This document shows, piece after piece, positions 1 to 35,005 of a stretch of 64,000 bases of DNA. This stretch comes from Owenia fusiformis (taxonomy: Eukaryota > Annelida > Polychaeta > Sabellida > Oweniidae). The DNA is taken from contig CAIIXF020000005.1 in assembly GCA_903813345.2 (NCBI GenBank), forward strand, positions 15,689,375 to 15,753,374, given 5' to 3'. How positions within the stretch are numbered: position 1 is the first letter of the stretch; each line of letters starts with the position of its first letter. Made by a program: the position numbers and the translations under genes. The notes below the pieces were generated by a model. It worked only from the letters and a program-made list of their open reading frames with translations. It ran no database searches and was not told the origin of the DNA.

Positions 1-783
1 CTTCGACCACATCATCTAGTGTACTATATAGGCCCTGACACTCAGACTAATGAATATCCTGCTTTGCCTGTAATGTAAATGCATTGAATGACTGACCATT
101 CCACTTTATTTACTCTTATTACATGCAATACGGCCCTTTGCCAAAAGTTACAAAACAGACCATCATGCCATGAGCTAGGCCATATATGTATATATAATAT
201 AAAAATTAATCCTAAATCGTGCCTATTCATATGTAAGTTAGCTCTGAATCATAAAATCCCAAGTAAAGGCTTTTAGTTCAGTACTGCAACTTTATTGAAC
301 TAAACATTTCAATGCACGGCTGAGCTCATATAAAGACCTATAAATGCTCAACAGGTCTGGCCTACTAATAAATTAATAATAATTTCCCAGGAAAATACTT
401 ATATTTGATTAAGGATTTTGTTAATATTTTTATTTACTTATCAAAATTATTTGACTTTATAGGATTATGACACATTAATGGATTTAGCTAAGAACTGAAT
501 GAGTTGTACGAAGACAATTTTAACTGTAAGGGTCTTGTATGGGACTTCAAATGTGTGCATTAATTTCTTAAGAAAATGGGCTCAAGATTTCAAAATTTGG
601 GCCCAAAGGTTTTTCAAGTTAACTTGAATTTTTTATGAAATTATACAACAAATTAGACTCAAATGCAATGAACTTTTTAAAACAACTTTGATGGTTTCGA
701 ACTGCTACAAAGTAACTTGTCATTGTTATTGTTCAATAAAGAAAACAATAGCACAACAACTGACAAAAACAAATTAAATCTTA

Positions 784-989
784 ATCATAAACCAAGGAGG
801 ATTGGAAGCCAGGGTTCCAACTCGATATTCTTTAATCTCCACGCATGCGTCATTTGCTATTCGTGTCTGTATAATTTGTACGACTGCATGGAGAATGACC
901 CGATACTCTCCAACAAAGCTATCGCTAGGTGATTGTTTTGCAGAATATCGGTGTTGCATTCTTGGAGCCAATCCTCCTTGATCATAAAC
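784..989. mobile_element. 188-bp MITE with 9-bp target duplication (MULE-like)
   Basis: Terminal inverted repeats CAAGGAGGATTGG / CCAATCCTCCTTG bound 793-980, flanked by the exact 9-bp repeat ATCATAAAC (784-792 and 981-989). Further inside, CTCGATATTC faces GAATATCGG. A 9-bp duplication fits Mutator-like elements. No transposase. Confidence 0.75.
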
Positions 990-1358
990 TGAGGGACAAG
1001 GTCAATGTTTCAAAGCATCCCCACGAAGTACATTATCAATAATTGCGTCTGGGGAGTGTGTTTTGCAATTAATTATGTCAAGCAACATTTTTAGTCTCGC
1101 TTCATGAGTATCATAAGAAGCAACATCTTTTGTTTACTCAAGATGATAAAAAGATGAGATTACCCATAGTTCAAAAGTTTACCTTATCTCTTCTAATTTT
1201 GCATACCACAGTTTTCCTCCATCTACAATCTAAATATAAATGTTCAGTCAATGTTGATAATTTAATTAATGACAAAATATATTTCCACTACTTGAAGATG
1301 GAATTGCTACAGATATAAAGGCATTCTCCCAGAGCAGGGCTGAAGACATCGTGTTGCA

Positions 1359-1905
1359 CATGAAATCCGGGGGGGGGGGTTCACTGTATATAAAACTCGA
1401 CGGGGGTCCTAGGCTGAAGCCTCAAATATCAATATGTTCCCATACCAATCTGTCAAATTTCAATATGTTCCCATACCAACCAAAATAATGCCCAAAGGCC
1501 ATACCAAATGTCCAAATATAGGACCAATGCCATACCAAATGCCCAATTATGGGACCAATGCCATACCAAATGTCAAAATGTAGGACCAATGCCATACCAA
1601 ATGTCCAAATATGGGACCAATGCCATACCTTAATTCAAAGTAAATGAAATATAGGATCAATGTCATACAAATTTGGAACTACTGGACCAATGCCATACTA
1701 CGAATGTTAGGTAACGTATCTACAACGACCATTCTCATACCAGAAGAGCAAAAGTCCGACCATTGCCATACCTCAGAAGTCAGAAATTTCCGGGCATTCC
1801 CATACCAAATCCTAAAATATGGGTCCATTGCCATACCAAACGTTAAAAAAGGTACCCCACATGAGCCGAGGATCCCCGTCAAGGTTTATATACCGGGCAT
1901 GAAAT
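1359..1905. mobile_element. Element with 8-bp target duplication enclosing a 30-bp tandem array
   Basis: CATGAAAT occurs at 1359-1366 and 1898-1905. Inside, imperfect inverted ends contain TATATAAA and GACGGGG. The middle (about 1430-1850) is a degenerate array of some twelve units of about 30 bp, each with CCATACCAAATGTCC and GGGACCAATG. Short frames here are repeat artefacts. Confidence 0.6.
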
Positions 1906-2145
1906 ACTGACCTGATCCCTGTTGGTAGAATCTTGTGCAGTGCATTCAAACTGAACACAATGGTAACATTGACATTGATTTAATCTTACACCAAGCCTGC
2001 CTAGTAAACAGTGAGAGGATTGGATTCAATTACTCTTGCTTTAAGCTCATGTGACCTATTAACAGACAAACACACCTAACATCCAAATGAAGTAGATATG
2101 GGAGAGGAAGAGAGATCCAGAGAGTTGATGAAAGACTATACCATT

Positions 2146-2350
2146 CACACTGGTGGATCTGGGGGGGGGGAGCTGGGGGCCCAGCCTTATTTTTAATTTC
2201 AGGCCAAATTTTGAAGAAAATGGGCCTCAAAATTTGGGCCAACTTTTGGGTTTTAGGGGCCCACAATTTTTTCCATGCAAGCGCAGAAGTTTTTTCTCTG
2301 ACCTGAAATTTGGGCCCCCCCCTTGTTGGTTCCCAGATCCGCCCCTGATT
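2146..2350. mobile_element. MITE, GGGCCTCAAAATTTGGGCC family (one of several copies)
   Basis: Inverted ends CACTGGTGGATCTGGG and CCCAGATCCGCCCCTG enclose GGCCAAATTTTGAAGAAAAT and related sequence. Related internal sequence is at 560-615, 2826-2945 and 41500-41625. No coding capacity. Confidence 0.6.
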
Positions 2351-3877
2351 CAGTCCACAATTAATTAAACTTTGAAACAGTACCTTGATATACCTTGAAA
2401 CAGTAAAACCTGTTTATCTAAATATATCTGAACACTTCTCAATGTAAAACACTTTTCCATAAACTGGAAATGTGAACACTTTGAGCCAGTCATACTGGCA
2501 TTTGGATATATAAGTTTATACTCTTGTTCGATAAAATATAGAATAAAATGAAACAAGTTTGTTATAGATCACACTGGTGCCTTCTCCTATTGCATGTCAC
2601 ATTAGTCTGACACATAGTTCCAAGAAACGCATGTAAGTGATATCACATACAGTTGGCAACATGGCTTCAAAGAATTCTACTTTCAAAATTAATATTTTAA
2701 GAAATTTCATTGCATCTACGTAACTATCAATATATGGAAATCTATGGCAGATTAGAAAATGGGCACTGTTCATAATGAGAGGTGTTCAGATTGGAGAGGT
2801 GTTCAGATGTAGATGTTTTACTGCACTGGTGTATCTAGAACCTAACAAGGGGGGCCCAAATTTAAATACCGAAAAACGCGTCAAAAACTTTTGGGCCCCT
2901 AAATCCCAAAATTGTGCCAACATTTTGAAAATTTAAGGCCAAGTAATGTGTAGAAGCCCCATGGTCATAGATGACTAAAGCAATGGACCAATCATTCTTC
3001 ATTCAGCAATGCATAATCAAATTAGGCATTTAATTTTATGGCCGTGTCATACAATGAATATACATGTACAGTACAGTTATACAAAATTGTTGATTGATAT
3101 CTCAAATATAGAAACAGCCTCAATGTTGCTTACAGTTTGACATTAATCATGAGACTCCATGAATATTCCAAGAATACAAGGTCTCAAATAACATATCGAA
3201 TGATCAACATTTTGACCGAGTACCCTTCATAATTACATCATTGGCTTGTCTCGGGTTACAATGGTTTGTTAACCTTGGGAAATAATCTACAGGAAACAGA
3301 CCTCTATTGCTGGTGTAAAGGGTGACCCAAAAATGTGGGCCCTGAAACTTAAAAACTATAAATTAGTAAAGTTAAGAATGTTTTTGGTCACACTCAGATT
3401 GGAGATGAAATAAGTGAGATATCAAATTGATACAATGTAGCTTAGAATATCATTGAGATAACTCTAGGTTGGGCCCCCTGTATGGTGGAAAAATGAAGCT
3501 ACTCTTTGTGTCAGAGGCAAAACTGAAAACGAAACAATGAAAATGCTCACAAATTATGACTCAAAATATCCAGTTTTTATAAAACTGGGGTACAATAGAA
3601 ATCTTATGTCAACTTTTCAAAATTATTTCAAATAAATGTGCAATGTATAACATTCATAGTTAAATTACTTAACAGAAGTAATTGGACAAAGATGAATGCA
3701 ATTTATAAGAGAACGAGTCTTGCTTAATGTATGTTAAAATTGTGGCTTACAAAAATTTTGGTTCAGATCCTTGTTGGTACCACAAGCAAATCATTTTTTA
3801 TGATCATCTCATTGAAACAAAAACAGAGAATCTTCACTTGATATTTCACTTGATTTTGTCATAAATATTTAATAATA

Positions 3878-6335
3878 AAGTGAATCTATCTCACTTTTCA
3901 CCAGAAAATGTCCTTTTATCTAAGTGAGGTTTATATTCCAAGGCAAAATCAGGCCCGTAAGACACTTTTTTCGAAGGGGGGTGCGGTTTTTAGCTTACTA
4001 AAGAGGATATAAAATTGTCAATTTTTTTGCCGCGCAAATCATATCGCGTAAGACAAGGGGGGGGGGGGGTGGTCAGTTACTCCCTATATTGGTTTGGAAT
4101 TAACAAGTGCAACTTCCAAACGTTCCAATTGTTTTGTGGGGGGTGTGAGGAGTGGTCCGATCCCCCAGAAAATTTTACAGTTTTGAGATGCTATTTGGTG
4201 CTTTCTGGGCACTTTCAAAGTGAAAGTTTCTAAGTAGTACGCCACCACCACAAGAATAAGAGTTGAGTGAATAAAAAACCAAGCATTCAGGGGGGTCTGG
4301 GGTTTCTCCCCCAGGAAAATTTTGAAATTTGCTTGTATTTGGAGCGAATTTGCAACCATCTGGTACGCCTGTGCGTTATGAGTCAATAAGAAAAATGTGA
4401 ATTTTTTTTCAAATTATTTTGGGGGTGTCAAAGAGGATGAGAGGGTTAAGTGGGGTGGGGTGCCATTAGGGGAGCAAGGGGTTGTCCCCCAGAAACATTG
4501 ACCATATCAAGGTGCTATTTGATGATGTCTGAGACAATACATGAAATTCAGAATATTTATTTTGTTTTGTGGGGGATGTGAGGGGTGGCTTACTCTTCTA
4601 GAAAATTTTACAATTTAAAGATGATATTTGGTGCTTCTGGGCACTTTTAAAGGTATTAGTCAATAAAAACATTGAAAAACAATCACAATTTTTTTTTCAA
4701 ATTTTGGGGTTGTCAAAGGGGGGGGGGGTGCCAGAGGGGGAGGTGGGGTTGGGGTGCCAGAGGGGGAACAAGTGTTTGTTCACCATATCAAAATTTACAA
4801 TATCAAGGTGCTATTCGATGAAGTTTGGGCACTTTAAAAGTGTTTTTTCCCAAGAAAATTTTACAATTTTAAGATGCTATTTGGTGCTTTCTGGCACTTT
4901 CAAAATGTATGAGTCAATAAAAAAATTTGAAAAGTCTCAATTTTTTTTTGAGGGGGGGGGGGGGGGTGTTAAGGGGGGGGGGGGTGCCAGAGGGGGAGGG
5001 GGAGTGGGGATGCCAGAGGGTGAGTAAGTGTTAGTCTTCCAGAATCATTAACTTTATCAAGAAGCTATTTGATGATGTCTGGGCAATTTAAAAGTGTCTG
5101 AGACAATACATAAAACAAATTCAGAACTTTTCCATTGTTTTGTTTGGGGTGTGAGGGGTGGCCCACTCCCCCTAGAAAATTTTACAATTTGACGACGCTA
5201 TTTTGTGCTTTCTGGGCATTTTCAAATTGTATGAGTCAATTAAAGAATTTGAGAAAATCACAATTTTTTTTTGGGGGGGGGGGGTCAAGGGTGGGGGGGG
5301 CGCCAGAGAGAGGGGGGTATGCAAGTGCAAGATGCAAGAGGGGGAGCAAGTCCCCCAGAAACACTAACTATATCAAGGAGCTATTTGATGATGTCTGGGC
5401 AATTTAAAAGTGTCTGAGACAATACATAAAACAAATTCAGAACTTTACCATTGTTTTGTTTGGGGTGTGAGGGGTGGCCCACTCCCCCTAGAAAATTTTA
5501 CAATTTTACGACGCTATTTGGTGCTTTCTGGGCATTTTCAAATTGTATGAGTCAATTAAAGAATTTGAGAAAATCAAGATTTTTTTTTGGGGGGGGGTCA
5601 AGGGGGGGGGGGGGGGCGCCAGAGGGGGGGGGGGGGGTTATTTAAGTGCAAGATGCAAGAGGGGGAGCAAGTCCCCCAGAAACACTAACTATATCAAGGA
5701 GCTATTTGATGATGTCTGGGCACTTTAAAAGTGTCTGAGACAAAACACTAAAATAAATTTAAAACTTTTCCATTGTTTTGTGGGGGGTGTGAGGGGTGGC
5801 CAATACCCCTAGAAAATTTTACAATTTTAAGATGCTATTTGGTGCTTTCTGGGTACTTTCAAAGTGTATGAGTCAATGAAAAAAATTATAAAAAATTTTC
5901 AAATTTTTTTTCAAATTTATTTTGGGGGGTAACAAAGGGGGGTGCGGTCGCACCCATCGCACCCCCCCATCTGACGGCCCTGAAAATGGACTTGCAAATT
6001 CTTTCAAAAATTTTGGAGATGTCATGATAACACATCAACTGACATTGTGGTTTTAAAACACATTCCCATAATGTCTCCTTTATACATGTGCTGGAGCAAA
6101 AAATCAAATGTAACATGTCTTCAATGAATCTATCTCACTTTTCACCAGAAAATGTCCTTTTATCTAAGTGAGGTTTATATTCCAAGGCTAAATGGACTAG
6201 CAAATTCTTTCAAAAATTTTGGAGATGTCATGATAACTCATCAACTGACATTGTGGTTTTAAAACACATTCCCATAATGTCTCCTTTATACATGTGCTGG
6301 AGCAAAAAATCAGATGTATCATGTCTTCAATGAAT
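3878..6335. repeat. Local duplication flanking the G-rich transposon
   Basis: Segment 3878-3949 plus 5983-6121 reappears almost unchanged at 6122-6335. It is a tandem duplication of about 215 bp whose first copy was then split by the transposon insertion. No gene content. Confidence 0.8.
3950..5982. mobile_element. Transposon carrying a G-run tandem array, with 5-bp target duplication
   Basis: Ends CAGGCCCGTA and CGGCCCTG are inverted repeats; AAAAT flanks both sides (3945-3949, 5983-5987). A nearby duplicate of the flanking DNA (6122-6335) lacks the insert and reads GGCTAAATGGAC at the site, giving an empty-site control. The interior is four to five units of about 310 bp with poly-G runs of 8-15 on the plus strand and GCTATTTGGTGCTTTCTGGG. 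Glycine-rich frames here come from the G runs. Confidence 0.75.
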
Positions 6336-6383
6336 CATAAGATATAGGCTGATCTATGCTGATCTTATGCTTGTAACAGGTCA

Positions 6384-6529
6384 TACAGTAAAACTTGTGA
6401 GTAAAACCTGTGCATATTGAACATTTTTTTGCTAAGAAAAGATGCTCAGTGGAGTTTGTGTGGAGGATGAGTTTCCACTAGAGACAGGTGTTCAATGGAG
6501 AAGTGTTTACTAAGACCGGTTTTACTGTA
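6384..6529. mobile_element. MITE, TACAGTAAAAC family
   Basis: Ends TACAGTAAAACTTG and GGTTTTACTGTA are inverted; the inside has GTTCA/GTGTTCA stretches. A fuller copy lies at 52304-52486 and fragments at about 2386-2480, 14340-14490 and 59940-60020. Confidence 0.65.
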
Positions 6530-9500
6530 ATACAAAAGTAAAACTAAAACCAGATGAATTAGGAATGGTGTCCAATTATCAACAGTCTCAAAAAACAAAG
6601 TTAATTCCATTATAGTTTGACCCCCCTCCCCTCATCTAAAAAAATTTAAAATGTTGATTTGTCTTTCACTTGAATATTAAAAAATCAATACTATTCCCTA
6701 ATGAAACCATCACTTACCCCCTCCCTCTAACAAAACTAACTTTGTTATTCTAAAACTGGTGATAATTGGACATCATCCCTGAGATGGTGAAATTACACTT
6801 CGAGGTTTTAGTAACTTGCATAGAATGAAGATTTTGAAGAAATGGTAGCACATTCTGCTTAGATGTTAATCGATCCATTGACCACAATGTGTAATATAAT
6901 ACAAAATATAACATGATTATTGCAGAGTAATTGAACTCAAAATGAGTTCACTAGTCAAATTAGAAAAGCGTTATCCAGGAATTTCTTTTGAATTTCATAT
7001 AAACAGTTGATCTGATATCAGAATCAATTGAATCTGCAAATCTGGAAGTAAAAATGAATAAGACAACACAGAGAATGTAAATTGCATGCGGAAAGCAATA
7101 TTTTCAAGAACCATGCATCCTAAAGTTTCTAAAATTCCCTTACAATCTCTATTTTCTGAATAAAAAAAGAACAGAGATGTCTGATCAAATATTGAATTTT
7201 ATGAACTGCAGACTTTTTGGATGTATTGAGCATAGAGTGATTTCACTGTAGGGTATATACAATACGGTGTAATTGAGAAGTTATTGTATTATTTTGTACA
7301 ACACAGTACTGGCTAATATATCTAATAGATCAGTTTCAAGTTGTTTATTCTCAAGGCACGCTCTACTCATGCCGTTTGACAAATCTAACACCAAGATCTG
7401 CCAAGGCCATAAGAAGTTAATTCAATGTTTTGCTAAATGTAAAAATATGTGAAAGCGCATGAAGATGACCAATGCAAGTCAGCAATACATGTGATTCTGA
7501 TCCTAAATAATATTGGGTGCAAAACTTATATTCAGAAAATATGAAAGTTTGAAAACCTCGTAAGCAGGACTGTCAAATTGTATTTTACTACTTGCACCAT
7601 TTTTCCAGTCTACGATAAAATTAACTCACATTCTACACAAGCAAAATGGCTCTTTCAATGTAACAATTGATTTTATACTTCAAAAATTGACATTTGGCAT
7701 GTCATGTTTTTTGGTAGAAATTTCAAAATGATAGGTGAAAAACATTAAGTGAACTTTCTATGGTTTCTTACGCAGCTTAAGTCAGAACATCTTTGAATCA
7801 TGATATAGATATAAGAACTTCTGGATGTCTAATAAATAAGCCATTGTATTAAGTTGTTTGTTTTTGAGAATGAGATGTTGTTTACTACTCTTTGGAGTCT
7901 AAGGTCGGGTTGGTAAAAGACAAGATTACCATAAAATGTGATGGGGTGAGACCTACCTTTTGCATTCATTCTAATTCACTTCTTAAAAGAGAGCTTCATC
8001 TTCACTTTTTCAATTTACAATAAATATCTGATCTCACCAAGCCAATCAAAGTTTGTCGTCAAAATACGGATGACTTTCTCTACATTGTCATTTCCTCGGA
8101 CATCATCACATAATTAAAGAGCACGTATTTAGCACATGTTCCTTCCACTTCATTGATTGGTTCAGAAAGGGCCAGCGTGGTAGATTTGTAATGATTTATT
8201 ACCAGGGCTGACATAGGCACCAAACTTTGGGGGTGGGGCTGCTTAGCTGTAATATAGTCTATACTAGCCAGATGGTAGAACTAGACTCTGCACGCAAGGT
8301 AGGCGAGACCCCCTTCCTAAATTGACTGCTCTCAAAGATGGGCAAACTTTCCACCCATCTCCAAATTGAGGGAATATAATTTGAATCCAGTCTACTTTTG
8401 AGAATATTTGCAGCATTAACCTGTATTGTCTAAACATGCATATCACAATCTACCTGATGCTTAACAATGGCCAAACTATGTTAAGCAAGACTGGGTGATT
8501 AATCACACTTAACAATCATATGGCTAAGATGGAATAAGCCAAAAATCTTAGAATGAAGGGAGTTTAGACTTCATAGAATATAATATGTTTAAGATCGACA
8601 TTTACAAGATTTTCATGTATTGTTAAAATGAAATAAAAATGTCAACCATTCTTTCAAATATTCTAAATATGACAGCTATTGACCCTGTTGCATACAGAAC
8701 CCTAGTACGTCACAAGTTTAAGATACCAAAACATACACTTAAATTATTAGTAAAATCAATTAGTTTATTTACAATTCAGGTATAAATAATATATCTACAT
8801 TTTTTATGATACGACACATGTCAAACTCATTTTTTAAGTTTGTACAAGGTACAGTGAAACTAGTAATTTGACACAGTAACAAGTAATGAAAAACTTTTTC
8901 TAGAAGTATCATAATGTCTTATAAAGCCTTTTCATACATAGGAGGTTATTATACCTATGTCACGTACAGAATTCAAGTGAAGATAAGTAGACATTAAACA
9001 ATTTTCTAAAAGCAATAATAAATACTGGTCTCATAAAGTTTAACATTTAGCCTCTGAGGCCCTGGCAATTAGGGCATTACCTCAGATAAAATCATATTTT
9101 AATTTTATATACAGTTGAACAATCCCTGATATGTGTTCTTTATTGTGAATATGAGTGGATGGATATTACAGTGTGATCTTCCCAGGATTTTTCCAAACAA
9201 TATGCAAAATTCTAATGTTACCTATTTTGGTCAACCATCTCAGTACATGTATTTCATTTTGATAGGCTGGTTAAGATTTTCAAAAGGTTGGTTTCTAAAT
9301 TTCGAAAATAACAACAAAATGCTTCACCAACAAATGCTTCATTGAGTTGCTTAAAATGCTAGGGAGATCACTAATATTTTATGTATTGCACAAGTCTAAC
9401 TATGTACTGATATTCCACATAATAGAGATAGATATTCCACTGAATATGGACTGATATTCCACACAATATACTGTATCCAACATACTGAGTGCATCAAGGA

Positions 9501-9832
9501 TATTCTCTATTGTAAATCACAGTTGTCACTAATTGCATTATTTTGTCTTGTTTTGTTTATCATTTAAATCATTTGGTTGTGGACTTTACCCAGGTTTGAC
9601 AACTAAATGTACTAAAATACTGGTTTGGATATAAATTAATGTCCATAAACACACTTGTAATCTGTGCGCATTTGATGTGTGATTGATGTAGCAAATGATG
9701 TATGTGTGAGCAGTTTGAAAGAATGGAATTCTCTCACCCCCATCAGCAGATTTTAACTTCCTTGTATGGTAGACTGGAATGTTTCATCCTCCGATGTGAG
9801 GGGTGTAAGCTTCAGGTAGACACTAGCGCTCT
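6530..9832. other. No gene recognised
   Basis: AT-rich sequence downstream of the carrier gene. No frame shows domain similarity or plausible exon structure. It must contain the carrier 3' UTR next to 9833. A fragment at about 7945-8000 (CACTTCTTAAAAGAGAG) recurs at 35705-35760 inverted and at 60900-60960, so it is dispersed repeat. Confidence 0.5.
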
Positions 9833-17393
<7,561 letters not shown>

Positions 17394-17843
17394 GATGCTC
17401 TTAAGACAGAGAACCAATGAAATTAGATCTTACAAAATCCCTCGGGTCAGTATGACACCTGGCTACATTCAAGTATATTTCATTGAAATAAATGTTTTAA
17501 ATTAGAAAATCGATATCTGCCGAAAACGATATTTATTTGAGATATGAAATAACAACAGCTTTAATTGAAAATAAGAGTGATTTAACATGGTAATATCTAA
17601 TTGACCAATCAAAAATGGTTACACAAACTTGTTAGCCGGAGACTCAAAAACAAGGTCAAGCATACTCTATTGTAGTTCTAATTATTCCTTTTTAAAACTA
17701 AAAATATATGACAAAAATAATCTTCATACATATAATACTGAATATTAGTGTTATAGATAATTTTACTATGCGTCAACCCAAATATTTAGACAATGTTTTA
17801 TGAATATGAAAAACATTTAATTTGATGTCATGAAATACCAAAA
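17394..17843. promoter_or_regulatory. Shared divergent promoter region, SLC25A20 / USP
   Basis: The 450 bp between the two start codons must contain both 5' UTRs and both promoters, because the genes run head to head. It is AT-rich and I see no convincing TATA box in a clear position. The inference of a bidirectional promoter rests on gene geometry only; transcription start sites are not visible. Confidence 0.5.
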
Positions 17844-31752
<13,909 letters not shown>

Positions 31753-32500
31753 CCATGACTTGACTTAGGCTACTCATTAGGCTATCCATTTATTCAACTC
31801 CCTCCAGGAGCTACTCTGCTGGTCATGTTGACCTACTTGTCATACTAACCTACTGGTCAAGAGGAACCCCTCTGGTGCCCATGAAGACCCCAGTGGTCAT
31901 ATTGACATCTTGACTTTTATGACATTACTGCAGATTTCTTTAATTTGATGGCTATTTTAGTTTGGCAGATTGATAAAAACCGCCAAATTAAGTCTCCGTC
32001 AATTTTTGGAAAAAATAACCCTCCAATATCTGCATTTTACTGATGGGTCAATACACAAAATTAGCCCAATCCACCAAATTAAACAGTGTCAAATTAAAGC
32101 AATTTACAGTATATTAACATTAACCTTTACTGGTCTTGTTGACCTTAATATGGAATATACTAGTATGTGACCTTGGTATAGAATACTAATATAGACCATA
32201 ATTATTTGTCATTTTATTTGGTCTTATCATCAATGCAATATTTGGCTTAGAAATAAATGCACATGAGTTCACTATTCTGTCATTACAGTATATTTATTAA
32301 AGTTTAAACCTATTATTTGAAACTAACACAGAAAATGTCAGTAGTCAGTGTACTTTTATTATGAAAGCTACTTGTAAATGTAGCATGTCAATCGGGAGCT
32401 TAACAATAGAAACTTAGGGTAATATGTTCATTTGTTTTAGGTAAATATATTATTTATCGTATGATCTGTAAAATGAAGCCTTCTGATCGGTCAGTTCTTG
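31753..32500 (+). other. USP 3' flank / probable 3' UTR
   Basis: After the TGA the sequence holds a MITE at 31927-32111 (ends ACTGCAGATTTCTTTAATTTG and CAAATTAAAGCAATTTACAGT in inverse; related sequence at about 12650-12840 and 13740-13825) and an AATAAA at 32252-32257 that could end the transcript. Another AATAAA is at 34408-34413. Which is used cannot be told. Confidence 0.5.
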
Positions 32501-32513
32501 TGCTGTACCAATC

Positions 32514-32761
32514 TGTATTGCTACTGAGATTGTCCCCGTTGATCATCTCCGTTGCAATACAGAAAATATTGGTACGGAGGGGACAATGTCAGTAGCAATA
32601 CAGGGGAAAACACGATAAAAACGTTATTGAATGATTTGAAGTGCAATACAGGATATATTCTGTCTCGATATTTTGTATTGGCACTCGACTCCCGTCTCGT
32701 TCCAATACGGAATTTCTCAAGCAGAATATATCCTGTATTGCACTTCAAATCCTTCAATAAC
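32514..32761. repeat. Two consecutive strong hairpins downstream of USP
   Basis: First: TGTATTGCTACTG at 32514 faces CAGTAGCAATACA ending 32602. Second: arms of about 43 bp, 32623-32665 and 32719-32761, containing GTGCAATACAGGATATATTC and its complement with very few mismatches. Perhaps one element, as TGCAATACAG is common to both. Confidence 0.8.
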
Positions 32762-34865
32762 TTTTAATATGGGGAGTGACAGAATATTGCAAGCAATATC
32801 TCCAACAATTAACCAATCAATGTGTTATGTCCCAAATATAGTACCTCATGATTTCTTAAGTTCATCATTATACTGCTCAGTTCAGTTTAAAGAATGTAAT
32901 TTAGATGCTGAGACTTGTAACCATGGTAACATACTGTATATGTATGCATGCATCTGCTTCAGGGAATTCATTGTGATATAGAGACTGTATTAAGCACTGT
33001 ATTATGTTCTGCGCATGTCAAGGTCGTGAACTTTCTGGTTTCTTTTTAATGTTTCTCGACTTTTACACGACTTTTGCACGAATAATGATGATCTCTCATC
33101 AAATTAGAAATAATGTATCCAGCAGTCTCTAGTGGAAATATTGAAGGTAATCGGCGATAATGACAAAGTGGGCGTGCCGGAAATAAATTAGACATAGACG
33201 GGTCTTCAACCACTGTCAATATTGTCTAAGCGATCTTTACCGTATTCTCTCCAATAACAGCACTTGTCATATTATTATAAAAATATGTTGAAGAAAATGC
33301 ATTCTTGTCAAGAAAAATTGCCATACATGAAATTCCTCGGGATTTCTGATTTCTTTCATACATGGGCGCTTATTAGAATGGTCTAAATAATGTATTTTCA
33401 ATTTTCTAAACGCCCTGGGCGCTAATTACAGAGAATACGGTATGTGCAAAAGTGAGGAAAATATCTTTTGAATTGTAGATAGTATTCATAAAATATGGAA
33501 ATGGTAAAAGATACAGGGTGTTATCATAAAATACTATGAATGGGCATTCATCAAATAGTATTGATCCAGATATTTCTAACATTTTGCTTTCATAAAGGCT
33601 CAATTAGGGGAAATTGGTGGCAAAATGATATGTAGGAGCTGTACATAGGTAGAACAGTTTACAGAGTATACATATTCCATGTTTTATATGTTCTAATTTA
33701 TTCAGCTTTAAATACTGTAATATATCTACAACTGCTGTCTACAACACTTCTAGATCATATCTATTGACTCATTATATTGATGTAATGTATTATTTGAGAA
33801 TCGGAGGGCAAAACTGCAAGGTAATTGAAATCCTAATATATGTACATATTAGGTATTTTATTTCATTTAAGCAAACTTTCTAGATTCATTAAAATGATAA
33901 ATGTGGATCTCTGACTTTCTCTGAAGTACATACTATTTTTTTATTTAAGAAATTGGGTTTTAAAGTTAGAGCTTTTAAAAATCAAATTACAATGCTTGTT
34001 TTAGGCTTAAAGTTTAATTGGATTTCCATCATTTTTTTTAATTTGATTGAGGTTTTAAGCCTTTTTAATTCTGTTTCAGCATGCAAATAAATAGATGGGA
34101 TTTTCAGTCTAGTAAGGGGCTACGGGTCAAATATCAATGTACCATTTTTGAGCACTGCTAATTGCACTTCAGAAATGTTTGTTTTTGAAAGAAAAAAACA
34201 CTGAAATTTGAATGGCAAAATTGTAACTTTATAGTATAATCTTAACAAATAGTAAGGTGTGGGACTGAGCTATTGCCATTTAGTTTCACAAAAATAAATA
34301 TTGATCTTTTTTTCTGGTCCCAAAGTAAAGTGTTGTTTATTTATTACATTATTTGATGCAAACATTGAGAAACTATCTTGTATAAAAGCATGTAAAGATT
34401 ATTGCCAAATAAAGTTTTAATGTTATAGAAATGATCTTGTCTGTCTATTTTAAACAAGCATGTAGTATATAGGGGGCTATTTTTATTCAAAAGGGATGAA
34501 GCATTACATTCTATTATCCTAATTAGTACAATATAAATGGAACACAAACAAAGAGTAATGTAAAATGCAATATATTCAAAAGTGGATCACACATACATAC
34601 AATATACACTCCCCTAAAAGAGTTTAGCAACTCCCAAGTCCCTATAGAGGAGTTGATGTTGCCAAACTTTTTATGGGGAGTGTGAGTACAGTTGTAAAGC
34701 TAGAATGTAATGAAGAATTGCATTGATTGCTACAAAAGTAGATGAAAAGACTAGCTAAATATGTCTACTCAGATCAAACATATACCTATCTTAGTCTATC
34801 TGGAGAAAAAACAAAAATATATGGAAACTTTCAATATTCGTCCAAATTGTCCTGAATAATGCCGT

Positions 34866-35005
34866 ATGCCTTGGTCACATTTGCTCAGATTTTCAATATC
34901 GGTGTCTGGCCGCTGCATATTTCGTTAAAAATTGCATACAGTTTTGAACAAAACTCATCAGCCCCGTGCCAGTATTTAAAATCGGAGCAAATGTGACCTA
35001 GGCAT
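34866..35005. mobile_element. MITE R3, copy 1
   Basis: Ends ATGCCTTGGTCACATTTGCTC-type and its complement GAGCAAATGTGACC; inside is CAGTTTTGAACA. Copy 2 is at 54982-55122 with the same ends. Confidence 0.8.

Noticed and set aside
4704-5728. Glycine-rich open frames (GGGG runs, repeated FCLGCEGW)
   Set aside because: They follow poly-G runs and a 310-bp tandem repeat of a transposon; no splice structure or homology.
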